DNA from: Pediococcus cellicola
Lineage (GTDB): Bacteria > Bacillota > Bacilli > Lactobacillales > Lactobacillaceae
DNA length: 64,000 bases
Direction of reading: 5' to 3'
NCBI RefSeq assembly: GCF_001438655.1
Contig: NZ_JQBR01000001.1
Coordinates: forward strand, 186,001 to 250,000
The position numbers and the translations under genes were made by a program. The notes under the pieces were generated by a model. It did no database searches. It saw only the letters and a list, made by a program, of their open reading frames with translations, and was not told the origin of the DNA. Shown in pieces: positions 9,048 through 19,080 of the stretch; positions within the stretch are counted from its first letter, which is position 1, and each line of letters begins with the position of its first letter.

Positions 9048-11307
9048 CCATAATTCTGACAATAACCAAGTGCATCGTACACAGCACTCACAATTAACCT
9101 CACCGCCACATCGCAAACGCTCAATTTTTATTAGAGTTCTATTATGGCTTGTGGGAATTTTTCTAGTTGCTTTCTTGGCTGGTGCCGGCTTGTTTATGTA
9201 TTATGCGAAAGATGCCCCTAACATCACTGAAAAACAGCTTTCTAGTGATGAGGCCACTATCGTCTATGATAAAAACGGGAAAGTCATTAGCCGACTGGGA
9301 GCTCAAAATCGTGATTACGTTAAAGCTGATGAAATTCCTAAAGCACTTAAAAGTGCGGTTGTTTCAATTGAAGACAAGCGATTCTACAAAAATAATGGTG
9401 TCGACCCTGTTCGAATAATTGGCGCAACGTTTGCCAACATCAGTGGGTCTTCTCTTGGCCTGCAAGGGGCTAGTACCCTTACGCAGCAATTAGTCAAACT
9501 TTCCGTTTTTTCAACAGATGCTAAGGACCGAACATTACGGGTCAAAGCCCAAGAAGCCTGGCTAGCACTGCAAGTTGACAGAAAATATTCCAAGGATAAG
9601 ATTCTTGAATTCTATATCAACAAAGTTTACATGGGTAACGGTGTTTACGGGATGGGAACGGCTGCCCAATATTATTATGGAAAGTCGCTTTCCAAATTGA
9701 ATATATCTCAAATTGCGTTGTTGGCCGGCATGCCACAAGCACCTAGTTCCTATGATCCGACCAAGTATCCACAGTATGCCCTGTCTCGACGAAATACGGT
9801 TCTGCAGGCAATGGCAGACAACAACGTCATTACCGAGTCACAGCAAAAACAAGCTCAACAGGTAAGTATTAAAGACGGTTTAGTCAAGAAACACCATACT
9901 ACGGGACTTTCAACGGCTAATAGTAAAGTTGTGGATGCCTATTTAAAACAAGTCATTAGTGATGTGGAAGCCAAGGGATTTAGCCCTTATACTTCCGGAA
10001 TCAAAATTCACACCAATCTAGATTTGACAGCTCAAAAGCATCTCTATGAAATTGCAAACTCTAGTACCTATGTTCAATTTCCTGATTCCAAATTTCAATT
10101 AGGTGTTTCCATAACCGATCCTAATAACGGTAAAGTTGTCGCAATGCTTGGCGGACGACAAACTGGAAATGTCACATTCGGATTGAACCGAGCAGTTCAA
10201 ACTGATCGCAGCAGTGGTTCTACGGCCAAACCTCTTATGGATTATGGGCCTGCTGTTCAGTACTTGAACTGGCCAACAAGTCGAACAGTTAAAGATGAGC
10301 CATTTACCTATCCGGGAACAAACACAAAGCTTTATGATTTTGATAGAAAATACGAAGGTAAGATGACTATGCGCCAAGCTTTGGTGCAGTCACGAAACAT
10401 TCCCGCCATCCGAACTTTACAAGATGTCGGCATTAGCAAAGCCACCTCGTTCCTAAATAATCTTGGAATCTCGCAGAAGAAAACTTATGACCTTCAAAAC
10501 GGAATTGGTTTATACATCTCCCCACTTCAAGAAGCAGCCGCTTATGCAGCCTTTGCAAACGGTGGGACCTATTATAAGCCTTACTATGTGAATAAAATTG
10601 TTACTCAAAGCGGCAAGACCTATCATTACAGAAGCCATGGAAAACGAGCCATGAGTAAAGCCACAGCCTATATGATTACAGATATGTTAAAGGGTGTCTT
10701 AACTGATTCAAATGGTTCTGGAACTTCCGCGAATATTACTGGTCTTTATCAAGCAGGTAAAACTGGTACAACTGCTTACCCTTCTGACATTGCTGATAAC
10801 TATCCAAGTACGGCTTCAATGGATTCTTGGTTTACTGGTTATACACGCCACTATAGCATGTCAGTTTGGACAGGATATGATCAGCAAAATACGGCTTCTG
10901 GATTTCTTAGCCAGCAAGAAACGACAATTGCTCAACTAGTTTATCGCAGTATGATGAGCTACTTATCAACTTCTGTCACAAATGAAAATTGGGAACGCCC
11001 GTCTAGTGTTACTGAAAAAACTGTCAACGGTGTTAAGGAGCTTTTTAAAGCCAACAGTAGCTATAGCAGCACTGGCAATAGTGACCAATATTCAACAAAC
11101 AATTCTTCAAGTTACAATCGTTCAGCAAGTTCTTCTAGCTCTCCTGCCACAACAAGCAGTGATACTTCTTCTAGAAGCAGTGACAATAGTAATAGTAGCA
11201 ACAGCAGTTCAAATAGTAGCTCATCAAGTTCTAGTTCTTCTAGTTCAAGTAGTTCTTCCAGCTCGAGTTCTTCAAGTAGCAAAAGCTCATCTAGCAGCAA
11301 GGAATAA
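9034..11307 (+). CDS. pbp1A: Class A penicillin-binding protein 1A
   Basis: 757 aa bifunctional peptidoglycan glycosyltransferase/transpeptidase. A cytoplasmic N-tail and one membrane anchor (about 33-55) are followed by the GT51 domain (EDKRFYKNNGVDPVRI, STLTQQLVKL). The transpeptidase domain has the SxxK box STAK near residue 396, SRN near 455 and KTGT near 576. From about residue 690 the chain is a disordered tail, almost pure Ser in the last 50 residues, probably extending into the wall. The ATG at 9034 lies within the end of recU. Confidence 0.95.
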   Translation: MQRNNHNSDNNQVHRTQHSQLTSPPHRKRSIFIRVLLWLVGIFLVAFLAGAGLFMYYAKDAPNITEKQLSSDEATIVYDKNGKVISRLGAQNRDYVKADEIPKALKSAVVSIEDKRFYKNNGVDPVRIIGATFANISGSSLGLQGASTLTQQLVKLSVFSTDAKDRTLRVKAQEAWLALQVDRKYSKDKILEFYINKVYMGNGVYGMGTAAQYYYGKSLSKLNISQIALLAGMPQAPSSYDPTKYPQYALSRRNTVLQAMADNNVITESQQKQAQQVSIKDGLVKKHHTTGLSTANSKVVDAYLKQVISDVEAKGFSPYTSGIKIHTNLDLTAQKHLYEIANSSTYVQFPDSKFQLGVSITDPNNGKVVAMLGGRQTGNVTFGLNRAVQTDRSSGSTAKPLMDYGPAVQYLNWPTSRTVKDEPFTYPGTNTKLYDFDRKYEGKMTMRQALVQSRNIPAIRTLQDVGISKATSFLNNLGISQKKTYDLQNGIGLYISPLQEAAAYAAFANGGTYYKPYYVNKIVTQSGKTYHYRSHGKRAMSKATAYMITDMLKGVLTDSNGSGTSANITGLYQAGKTGTTAYPSDIADNYPSTASMDSWFTGYTRHYSMSVWTGYDQQNTASGFLSQQETTIAQLVYRSMMSYLSTSVTNENWERPSSVTEKTVNGVKELFKANSSYSSTGNSDQYSTNNSSSYNRSASSSSSPATTSSDTSSRSSDNSNSSNSSSNSSSSSSSSSSSSSSSSSSSSSSKSSSSSKE

Positions 11308-11315
11308 AGTTATAT

Positions 11316-11350
11316 AAAAAAGCTTCATCACAAATGTGATGAAGCTTTTT
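11316..11350. terminator. Bidirectional terminator between pbp1A and dnaD
   Basis: AAAAAGCTTCATCAC and GTGATGAAGCTTTTT form a long perfect stem with an AAAT loop and A/T runs on both sides. It can stop pbp1A from the left and dnaD from the right; the dnaD stop codon is at its edge. Confidence 0.92.
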
Positions 11351-12073
11351 CTATTGATCAGAAATTTTATAAATTGGAATTTTAGGCCCGGTCAGATCCG
11401 CTTTTTCGCCATTTTGATTACGCCGATCGTGACGCGACGGATCTAAACCATTATTTCTTTGCCTCTCCTCTTCTTTTTGAACCTGGCTTACAGACGTCAA
11501 GTGCTTTTTCTCCCAGTTAAGTAAAATACGATCCATGTATCGCAAACTGTACGCCTGACTCAAAACAGCTTCTTTTAGAGCCAATGAAATCATCTCAGGC
11601 GCATAATGATCGTCATTCAGCCACTGGTTAATCGTTTCGTATTCAATTGGGGACAGTGGTCTCCCAAATTCAGATTCAATTTGTGCAAAAATTGTTTCTC
11701 GATCCATTTTTTCGTTCGTTTGTTGTTGTTTAACGACCTCATGATTAGCTGATTGCAACAATTTCTCAAACAAACGTTCAAAGCTGTACTGATCATAACT
11801 TTTACCATCTGCATGTTTGACCGTTTTAATTTCCATCAAATTATTTTGAATCATTTCATGCAATAATTCATAAACTTTACTCTCACTCAATCCCGTCTCT
11901 TCCGCAATCAACTTTGAACTGGGAAAACGGTCACCTTGCTCGCGTTGTTTTTCGATGATCAGATAAATGATCAACTCATCATTAGTTAAACCAACCCGGT
12001 GAAAATTACTTAACAGGTAGTTAGATACAACCGTATTTCCTGCCTTTAAATAGGATCGCATGAATTCGTCCAA
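11351..12073 (-). CDS. dnaD: Replication initiation protein DnaD
   Basis: DnaD helps open origins and load the replicative helicase in Firmicutes. An N-terminal winged helix (about 1-100, with DELIIYLIIEKQ and LSESKVYELLHEM) precedes the DnaD-like C-terminal domain (YETINQWLND through YMDRILLNWEKK, about 135-190). I place the start at TTG 12073 (240 aa) because AGGTGAT lies five bases upstream and the product then begins MDEFMRSYL as in relatives. A GTG at 12082 overlaps that ribosome site. asnS is 33 nt upstream on the same strand. Confidence 0.9.
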   Translation of the reverse strand: MDEFMRSYLKAGNTVVSNYLLSNFHRVGLTNDELIIYLIIEKQREQGDRFPSSKLIAEETGLSESKVYELLHEMIQNNLMEIKTVKHADGKSYDQYSFERLFEKLLQSANHEVVKQQQTNEKMDRETIFAQIESEFGRPLSPIEYETINQWLNDDHYAPEMISLALKEAVLSQAYSLRYMDRILLNWEKKHLTSVSQVQKEEERQRNNGLDPSRHDRRNQNGEKADLTGPKIPIYKISDQ

Positions 12074-12106
12074 GGTGATCACCTCTCTTTTCTTGTCAAC
12101 GTGAAA

Positions 12107-13408
12107 TTAAGGATTTAAACGGTGGAGCATTCTTGGAAACGGAATCGTTTCGCGAACATGGTCTTCGCCCGTAATCCAAGTTAAAGCGCGCTCTAAACCA
12201 AGTCCAAATCCAGAATGAGGAACAGACCCAAATTTCCGTAAGTCTAGATACCATTCGTAATTCTTAATATCTTGACCAGTCTTCTCTAACTGTGAAACTA
12301 AATAGTCGTAATCGGTGGAACGTTCAGAACCACCAATAATTTCACCATAGCCTTCAGGAGCTAGTAAATCAGCACAAACAACTAAATCATCGCGTGTTGG
12401 ATGTGGCTTCATGTAGAATGGCTTAACTGACTTAGGATAGTTCATAACAAAGACAGGTTGTTCGAATTGATCAGCTAAGAAAGTTTCCTCAGGCGAGCCA
12501 AAATCAACGCCCCACTTCAAATCAGGGAATTTGCCAGAAGCTTGTAGCATTTCGATCGCCTTATCATACGTAATTCTTGCAAAAGGTAATTTTGTGTATT
12601 TTTTCAAAGTCCCAACATCGCGGCCTAAAATTTTTAGTTCGTAGGCACAATGGTCAATAACATTTTGAACTAAAAAGGCCACATAGCGTTCCTGAACCTG
12701 CAAGCTCTCTTCTTGATGCATAAAAGCCATTTCAGGTTCGATTTGCCAAAATTCAGTTAAATGACGACGTGTTTTGGATTTTTCTGCACGGAAAGTTGGA
12801 CCAAACGAAAATACCTTTCCAAAAGCCATCGCACCGGCTTCTTCGTAAAGCTGGCCGCTCTGTGATAAGTACGCTTCACGATCGAAATATTTGGTTTTAA
12901 ATAATTCAGTTGTGCCTTCTGGCGCACTATCCGTCAAAATTGGCGCATCAATCTTGATAAACCCTTCCTGATTAAAGAATTCATAAGTGGCACGAATAAC
13001 CTCATTACGGATTTCCATAATGGCATGCGGTCGTGACGAGCGCAACCAAAGATGACGGTGGTCCAAAAGAAAATCAATTCCGTGCTCTTTAGGCGTAATG
13101 GGATAATCGCCACTTTCGCCAATAACTTCAATGCCATCAATTTCAATTTCATAACCAAAATGTGAACGATCATCTTGATGTATCGTTCCGGTTACCCACA
13201 TGCTTGTTTCCTGTTTCAGTTTCTTGGCAAGGTCAAAAATTTCCTCACCAACCGTATTTTTAACAACAACCCCTTGAAAAAAGGCAGTGCCATCACGTAA
13301 TTGTAAAAAACTGATTTTTCCACTTGACCGTTTATCTGTTAACCACACGCCAATTTTGACACGTTCATCAACATGATCTTTGGAATCGATTATACTAATT
13401 TGTTCCAA
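12107..13408 (-). CDS. asnS: Asparaginyl-tRNA synthetase
   Basis: 433 aa class IIb synthetase. An N-terminal OB-fold anticodon-binding domain (about 15-100) precedes the catalytic core with motif 2 ([20 protein letters not shown]) and motif 3 ([13 protein letters not shown]). EPEM in place of the Asp signature supports Asn over Asp charging. The start is TTG at 13408, nine bases behind AAGGAGG. The gap to the upstream gene is only 24 nt, so there is no room for a T-box leader. Confidence 0.95.
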   Translation of the reverse strand: MEQISIIDSKDHVDERVKIGVWLTDKRSSGKISFLQLRDGTAFFQGVVVKNTVGEEIFDLAKKLKQETSMWVTGTIHQDDRSHFGYEIEIDGIEVIGESGDYPITPKEHGIDFLLDHRHLWLRSSRPHAIMEIRNEVIRATYEFFNQEGFIKIDAPILTDSAPEGTTELFKTKYFDREAYLSQSGQLYEEAGAMAFGKVFSFGPTFRAEKSKTRRHLTEFWQIEPEMAFMHQEESLQVQERYVAFLVQNVIDHCAYELKILGRDVGTLKKYTKLPFARITYDKAIEMLQASGKFPDLKWGVDFGSPEETFLADQFEQPVFVMNYPKSVKPFYMKPHPTRDDLVVCADLLAPEGYGEIIGGSERSTDYDYLVSQLEKTGQDIKNYEWYLDLRKFGSVPHSGFGLGLERALTWITGEDHVRETIPFPRMLHRLNP

Positions 13409-13432
13409 AATAGAAATCCTCCTTGAGTTTAC

Positions 13433-13927
13433 TTAAATGTTATTCACTGAACGAACAACAGCTCCATTTTTAAAGTTTAAAGTTTTCAAGCACAATTGTC
13501 CAGAGTTAGTCATATATCCGACTTCCCAAACAGGTTTCTGCTTATAAATCCCCATTGAAATCGTGGTAACTTTTTTGGGATTATAGGAATTCCAAATCTT
13601 TTTAAGCGCATCATTTCGGTCAATGCCCGCAGATTGTTTAAAAATCCGAACTTTCTTCCCATTATTCGAAATGATGACATACACTGGTACATTTTGTTTA
13701 TTAATTCCAGTTACCACGTATGACGTTTGCTTATCATTTGCCCAAGAAAAATCGGTCGTCGTTTTCAGATGTGCATATTTTTTAGCAATTCGCAAAGATT
13801 GACTTCGTGCAGAATCCACCGGTTTCCGGATCTCGTGATAGATAATTGAACTACCACCAACCAGAATTATAACCGCAGCAACAAAAATCAAAAACCAGTG
13901 ACTGTTATGTTTTCTTGACCTTTTCAA
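13433..13927 (-). CDS. YpmB-like membrane-anchored protein (DUF5590)
   Basis: 164 aa. A positively charged N-tail is followed by one hydrophobic anchor (about 13-32, IFVAAVIILVGGSSII), then an extracytoplasmic part with PepSY-like alternating strands (TSYVVTGINKQNVPVYVII, KPVWEVGYM). The start is TTG at 13927 behind AAAGTGAG. Position between dinG and asnS matches ypmB of Bacillus, which supports the assignment more than sequence alone. Function is unknown. Confidence 0.78.
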   Translation of the reverse strand: MKRSRKHNSHWFLIFVAAVIILVGGSSIIYHEIRKPVDSARSQSLRIAKKYAHLKTTTDFSWANDKQTSYVVTGINKQNVPVYVIISNNGKKVRIFKQSAGIDRNDALKKIWNSYNPKKVTTISMGIYKQKPVWEVGYMTNSGQLCLKTLNFKNGAVVRSVNNI

Positions 13928-13990
13928 ATTCCTGGCTCACTTTCTATAAATTCTTGAACTTTCTCATTATAACAAACATATTGACACACG

Positions 13991-16825
13991 TTAGGAATGA
14001 TTCTTAAAGAATTCTTTTAATTCATCATCTGCTTGATTTAGCGGAATTTTTTGAACTGGCATATCTTTTGGTAAACTGTGCAACATGACTTTCCCATAGC
14101 TTTTGTCAAGAATTCGCCGGTCCAAAATAACAGCTACGCCATAATCGCTTTCCGAGCGAATCAAACGACCAATCCCCTGTTTTAACCGTAAAATACTTCG
14201 CGGTAAAAGGGCTGACATAAACGGATTGTGGTGTGCTTGTCTTTGCAGCTTGGCTTCCGCTTTAGTGAAAATCTCATCTGGTGAATCAAACGGTAATCTT
14301 GTAATAATTAAAAGATCCAAGTTGCCGTTTGCTAAGTCCATCCCCTCCCAAAAGCTAGATGCTCCTAATAGAACACCATTTGAACTAGATAAAAATTCGC
14401 GTGTCAATTTAGATTTAGTGCCGTTAACTCCTTGGGCCAAAATTCGTCTTGTTCGACCCAAATCCGTCTTTTGGATATGGTTAAACACATCCTTAATTGT
14501 CGTTAAAGAATTGAATAATACTAAAACCTTTCCAGGTGTCACCTGAGTAAGGCGATAAATGGCTTTTGTTAAGTATTGGGCATAGTCCTCAGACCCGATT
14601 TCATTGATAACTGGCCCATCATTAACAATCTGTAGACGGGTATTATCCGCAAAATTATAAGGACTACTATATTTTTTCACAGTTGTGACATCGGTAGTTA
14701 AACCAACTTGATTTAAAAAATACTTGGAACGACTATTTGAGAATAACGTAGCTCCAATCAAACTTGGTTTTTGAAACCACGGATAAACCTTGTTTTTAAT
14801 ATAATTAGCACTTTCAACGATTCCCTGAGAAAAGCTGACACTACCCGCATCGTGTTTTGGACCTACCTGAATCCAATAAAAATCTGCCTCATCCACTTTT
14901 TGTGATTTATTTTCTAAAAACGCGCGGAAGATTCTCAAAAAAATTTGTGCCTGTTGTTCAATTTCCAATTGACAAGTATTCAACTTTACCCAAGTACGAA
15001 CTTCAGCTTCTACTAAATTATTTTGTTGCTTTTCAATAATTTTACTAAGTGACTCAAACTCTAAAACTTCAGCTGTGAAGCTATCGCGTAAATTCTGTAA
15101 AGTAGCAAGATTATGATCACTAAATTTTTTTAACTCCGAAGCCATAACGACATGTTGATATGGCAAATTCGCGGCATTACTTGGAATTTGCCGTAAAAAA
15201 TATTTGAACAACTGAACTTGAATAACCGAAATCAACTGATTTATGTTTTCAAGTTTTGCTGACATTTGATAGACATGAAAACTTCCCATCGAATCACTTT
15301 GAATAATTGGTGAGTGATTAATCCCGGTATTCATCTTTAAATGACTCACAGCACTGTGAGCCATGCTCATTAGGTGATTGATATCAAAGGTGAGTCGGTT
15401 TTCCTGCAAAATAGTGTTCACAAACCGCTGTGCTTCATCAATAACTAAGTAAGGTGCGTGTTTTTTATCACCCAGTAATTCCGCATGACGCGCTAAAAAA
15501 GCATGATTAGTGACAACTAACTGAGAAAAATGTGCCTTTCGAATCACACGTTGATAAAAATCTAAATCATAAAATGAACTTTCAGGATCCAAGCTTGCAA
15601 TGCCCTGATGACGAATCTCGTTTAACACCGTGATTTTATGATTATTGATGTGCAACTCATCTAAATCTCCAGTTTTTGTATAGGTCAACCAAACTAACAA
15701 TTTCATTTTAATTAACCGACTTTGATTGGCCGGATCTCGTTCAGCTAACAAGTGTGAAAATTTAGCAAGATCAAGATAGTGATTACTCCCCTTTACCAAA
15801 GTGGCATCAATCGGCACAGAAAGGATCTTACTTAAGATCGGAACGGCCTTTTCCATTAATTGTGACTGTAATAGCGTCGTGGTTGAACTTACAATTACGG
15901 GCAATTGATTTTGAATAGCCAAGAAAGTAAATGGCAACAAATAGGCAATCGTTTTGCCAATACCAGTAGGAGCTTCAATGACCATTGCTTTTGAATCTTT
16001 CCGTTGATAATTTGCATAAATAGCATTCATGATTCGAGCTTGGGCACTTCGCCATCCCAGATCATCTTTAAAAAGTTTCAACTTGGCTTTTTTAGATTGT
16101 GGATAGCGACCTAATTCGTCACTCGTAACATTATTAAAGGTCGTTCGTTGCACACGGAGGACCAAATTTTCTCTAATCATGAGATACATCGGCAAATGAC
16201 CCGGATTTTTTCTTTTTTTGATCAAAGCCAGTTGAATTAAGTTCGCCGTTTGTCTCGGTAAACTTCCAGATAAGTCTGCCAATTGTGACAAAGTCTGCAA
16301 TGGCAAACTCGACAAGCGCTTCATTAGAATAAGAAATAATTTTGCTGTTGCTAATGCATCACTATCCGCTGAGTGCGGATGTTTATGCTGAATCCCAAAA
16401 TATCGGGATAAATCACGTAAACGATAGCCATTGACAGTTGGCAACAATATTTGACTCATAGTAACCGTATCGACGGCTTCAATTGTGAGTGGTGGATAAC
16501 CCACTCGCTCAAATTCATAATTTAAAAATGGAAAATCAAAATTAACATTATGCGCAACAAAAACAGTATCTGCTAAAAGTCCATATAAAGTGGGCGCAAT
16601 ATCATCAAACAAAGGTGCTTTTCTGACACGCTGATTTGTGATTCCTGTTAACTGTTGAATCGCATTTGGAATACCCATTTCTGGATTGATATCCGTAGCA
16701 AACGTATTCACAATTTTATGATGTTTAATAAATACACAGCCGATTTGAATTACGCGTTCACCCGCATTTAAATTTGTGCCGGTTGTTTCAATATCGACAA
16801 CTGCATAGGTTGTATTAGAGTCCAT
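13991..16825 (-). CDS. dinG: DinG-type helicase with N-terminal DnaQ exonuclease domain
   Basis: 944 aa. An N-terminal 3'-5' exonuclease domain begins with VVDIETTGTN (acidic pair near residues 11 and 13), continues with HNVNFDFPFL and ends with HSADSDALATAKL (about 1-175). The XPD-like superfamily 2 helicase follows: Walker A EAPTGIGKTIAYLLP, VIDEAQRF, WEGMDLANG and the QGIGRLIRSESD motif. The Cys cluster for an Fe-S domain seen in E. coli DinG is not evident, as in the Firmicutes form. The ATG at 16825 is preceded by GGTGAAAAT. It probably works in DNA repair. Confidence 0.93.
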   Translation of the reverse strand: MDSNTTYAVVDIETTGTNLNAGERVIQIGCVFIKHHKIVNTFATDINPEMGIPNAIQQLTGITNQRVRKAPLFDDIAPTLYGLLADTVFVAHNVNFDFPFLNYEFERVGYPPLTIEAVDTVTMSQILLPTVNGYRLRDLSRYFGIQHKHPHSADSDALATAKLFLILMKRLSSLPLQTLSQLADLSGSLPRQTANLIQLALIKKRKNPGHLPMYLMIRENLVLRVQRTTFNNVTSDELGRYPQSKKAKLKLFKDDLGWRSAQARIMNAIYANYQRKDSKAMVIEAPTGIGKTIAYLLPFTFLAIQNQLPVIVSSTTTLLQSQLMEKAVPILSKILSVPIDATLVKGSNHYLDLAKFSHLLAERDPANQSRLIKMKLLVWLTYTKTGDLDELHINNHKITVLNEIRHQGIASLDPESSFYDLDFYQRVIRKAHFSQLVVTNHAFLARHAELLGDKKHAPYLVIDEAQRFVNTILQENRLTFDINHLMSMAHSAVSHLKMNTGINHSPIIQSDSMGSFHVYQMSAKLENINQLISVIQVQLFKYFLRQIPSNAANLPYQHVVMASELKKFSDHNLATLQNLRDSFTAEVLEFESLSKIIEKQQNNLVEAEVRTWVKLNTCQLEIEQQAQIFLRIFRAFLENKSQKVDEADFYWIQVGPKHDAGSVSFSQGIVESANYIKNKVYPWFQKPSLIGATLFSNSRSKYFLNQVGLTTDVTTVKKYSSPYNFADNTRLQIVNDGPVINEIGSEDYAQYLTKAIYRLTQVTPGKVLVLFNSLTTIKDVFNHIQKTDLGRTRRILAQGVNGTKSKLTREFLSSSNGVLLGASSFWEGMDLANGNLDLLIITRLPFDSPDEIFTKAEAKLQRQAHHNPFMSALLPRSILRLKQGIGRLIRSESDYGVAVILDRRILDKSYGKVMLHSLPKDMPVQKIPLNQADDELKEFFKNHS

Positions 16826-17130
16826 ATTTTCACCAGTTACCTCATAAATTGTTGGTTCATACCATTATATGATACTACATTCCAAGCAACTCATAAACGG
16901 CTGAGAATTTTTGATGTTAGAATTTAAAACTTTCGAGTTGTTTTATCACCCTTATCTTACTTGTGAGTTAAGCACTAATACTAATTATGTTATCATTTCT
17001 AAAAATATGTTAAGATATAAATTTGTGTATAGACTACAAAGTCTAAAGCGCTAGACTTAAGTCGAGATTAATCGAACATCCAAAATTAGCTTCTAAAATA
17101 TTTTTTTGAATTTGAAAGTGAGCGATTGAT
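16826..17130. other. Intergenic region between divergent dinG and mvk
   Basis: A 305-nt AT-rich gap with no ORF of note. It should hold both divergent promoters, but only weak candidates are visible (TTATCA and TAAGAT/GATATA around 16990-17018 toward mvk). At 17031-17063 there is a chain of overlapping palindromes: AGACTacaaAGTCT, TCTAaagcgcTAGA and GACTTAAGTC. They lie in what would be the mvk leader and may be an operator or RNA hairpin. Confidence 0.5.
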
Positions 17131-18084
17131 GTGCTAAAAACGGCAATGGGCCAAAGTCACGCAAAAATTATTTTTTTTGGAGAACATAGTGTGGTATACG
17201 GGCAACCAGCAATTTGTTTACCTGTATCAAAAATCAAAACGAGTGTTACCATCACGGCCGTAAACACGGGACAAACCATTCAAAGTCGCTATTTCACAGG
17301 TAAATTGTCTGCTATGCCAGACAGCCAAACTGGCATTCAGCTACTAATCAGAACCATTCTTACGGAACTGAAACAAGAAGCGACCCCGTTTGCGATGCAA
17401 ATTGAGAGTGCCATTCCGGCTGAACGTGGAATGGGTTCTTCAGCGGCAACGGCAATTGCCATTATTCGTGCTTTTTTTCATTTTTTTGAAGAACCATTAT
17501 CACACAGTGAGTTACTCCGATTGGCAGACGTTTCGGAACAATACATTCATGGAAATCCTAGTGGGCTAGATGCTGCTACCACCAGTTCACGGTTTCCAAT
17601 CTGGTTTGTTCGTGGACGGCGGCCACAAACCATCCCTATTAAACAAAATGCTTTTTTAGTCATTGCTGATACTGGTATCTTGGGGCAAACCGGTCTTGCC
17701 GTTCAATATGTCAAAAATAGATTAGCTCAAGATCCACAAGCAGAATTGGCCATTGAACATCTGGGCCAAAATGCGAAACAAGCCCGTATCTGTTTAGCCA
17801 ATGGGGATGCCAATACTCTAGGACACTTAATGAACGATACTCAAAAAAATTTGGCAATGCTTGGCGTGAGTCACCCATTAATTGATCAATATATCAAACT
17901 AGCCTTAGACTCAGGCGCGTTAGGCGCGAAACTCACTGGTGGCGGAATGGGCGGATGCTTAATTGTACTAGTCAACAATCAAACTCATGCACAGAAAATC
18001 GCCACCGTTCTACAACAAAACGGAGCTGTCCAAACTTGGACTGAACCATTACGTAGCTTAAAGCATAAAGGAGATCAAAGATGA
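17131..18084 (+). CDS. mvk: Mevalonate kinase
   Basis: 317 aa GHMP kinase that phosphorylates mevalonate, the first committed kinase of the bacterial mevalonate route. The N-terminal HAKIIFFGEHSVVYGQPA block, the ATP-binding PAERGMGSSAATAIAI (about 101-116) and the C-terminal GALGAKLTGGGMGG motif are present. The start is GTG at 17131 behind AAAGTGAG; an ATG at 17146 is the alternative. It is the first gene of mvk-mvaD-mvaK2-fni and overlaps mvaD by four bases. Confidence 0.95.
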   Translation: MLKTAMGQSHAKIIFFGEHSVVYGQPAICLPVSKIKTSVTITAVNTGQTIQSRYFTGKLSAMPDSQTGIQLLIRTILTELKQEATPFAMQIESAIPAERGMGSSAATAIAIIRAFFHFFEEPLSHSELLRLADVSEQYIHGNPSGLDAATTSSRFPIWFVRGRRPQTIPIKQNAFLVIADTGILGQTGLAVQYVKNRLAQDPQAELAIEHLGQNAKQARICLANGDANTLGHLMNDTQKNLAMLGVSHPLIDQYIKLALDSGALGAKLTGGGMGGCLIVLVNNQTHAQKIATVLQQNGAVQTWTEPLRSLKHKGDQR

Positions 18085-19046
18085 TTACAGCCCGTGCACA
18101 TACCAATATTGCGCTTCTAAAGTATTGGGGTAAAAAAGACGAAAACTTAATCTTGCCTTTTAACGACAGTATCTCTCTAACTTTAGATCGTTTCTACACA
18201 GACACAAGTGTGGAATTCGATGCCAATTTGGTTGAAGATACCATCACCGTCGATCACCAGCCTTTAATTGGTCCTGGATTAAAACGAGTCACACGTGTTT
18301 TAGATCTCATACGGGCCAAAAGTGGTCACAATTTGCCGGCCAAAGTTTTTTCCTCTAACCATGTTCCGATGGCGGCTGGTCTTGCTTCTTCTTCTTCAGC
18401 TTTTGCCGCACTGGCTGCCGCTGCTGCAAAAGCAAGTGGCTTAATACTTTCCAATCGTGAACTCTCCATTTTGGCACGCCACGGCTCCGGATCTGCATCC
18501 CGTTCAATTTTTGGCGGCTTCGTTCAATGGCATGCCGGTTTTGATAATCAAAGCTCATATGCTGAAAGCATTCAATGTCCTGTTGATTGGGATGTGAACT
18601 TGATCACTGTTCTAATCGATACAAAGCAAAAGAAGGTCAGCAGTACCATTGGCATGCAATCGGTTGCTAAGACTTCCCCTTTCTTTCCAGCGTGGGTAAA
18701 GAGTGCCCAGGCAGATGTTAAGCCCATTAAAAATGCGATTCTTAATAAAAATTTAGCATCCCTAGGTGAATTAGCCGAACAAAACGCAATGCGTATGCAC
18801 GCGACAACGTTTGGTGCAATTCCTAGTTTTACTTATTTTCAGCCTGAAACGCTTGCAATTCTTAACACTGTTCGCAACTTAAGAAAACAAGGTGTAGAAT
18901 GTTATAGTACTGTGGATGCAGGCCCAAATGTCAAAATTATTTGTGCATCAACTGATAACGAAAAAGTTATAACCAGACTGGCTGCTATTGTTGGTCAGGA
19001 TCGTTTAGTAGTGTGCAAACCTGGACCAGGTGTTACGTACCTATAA
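18081..19046 (+). CDS. mvaD: Diphosphomevalonate decarboxylase
   Basis: 321 aa GHMP-fold enzyme that converts mevalonate diphosphate to isopentenyl diphosphate with ATP. The typical opening ARAHTNIALLKYWGKKD, the NDSISLTLD segment and the P-loop-like AAGLASSSSAFAALA (about 95-110) are seen. ATGA coupling with the mvk stop at 18081-18084, with AAAGGAGATC upstream, shows tight co-translation. Confidence 0.96.
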   Translation: MITARAHTNIALLKYWGKKDENLILPFNDSISLTLDRFYTDTSVEFDANLVEDTITVDHQPLIGPGLKRVTRVLDLIRAKSGHNLPAKVFSSNHVPMAAGLASSSSAFAALAAAAAKASGLILSNRELSILARHGSGSASRSIFGGFVQWHAGFDNQSSYAESIQCPVDWDVNLITVLIDTKQKKVSSTIGMQSVAKTSPFFPAWVKSAQADVKPIKNAILNKNLASLGELAEQNAMRMHATTFGAIPSFTYFQPETLAILNTVRNLRKQGVECYSTVDAGPNVKIICASTDNEKVITRLAAIVGQDRLVVCKPGPGVTYL

Positions 19047-19080
19047 ACATTAAATTCAAATTTTGAAGGGACATGATCCA

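Noticed and set aside
11112-11300. Leu/Glu-rich open frame antisense to the PBP1A tail
   Set aside because: It is a by-product of serine codons read on the other strand; no start site signal.
10982-11317. Second plus-strand frame over the pbp1A 3' end
   Set aside because: A low-complexity shadow of the serine tail in another frame, with no ribosome site.
13409-13432. T-box leader for asnS
   Set aside because: Only 24 nt separate asnS from the upstream gene; no room for a T-box.
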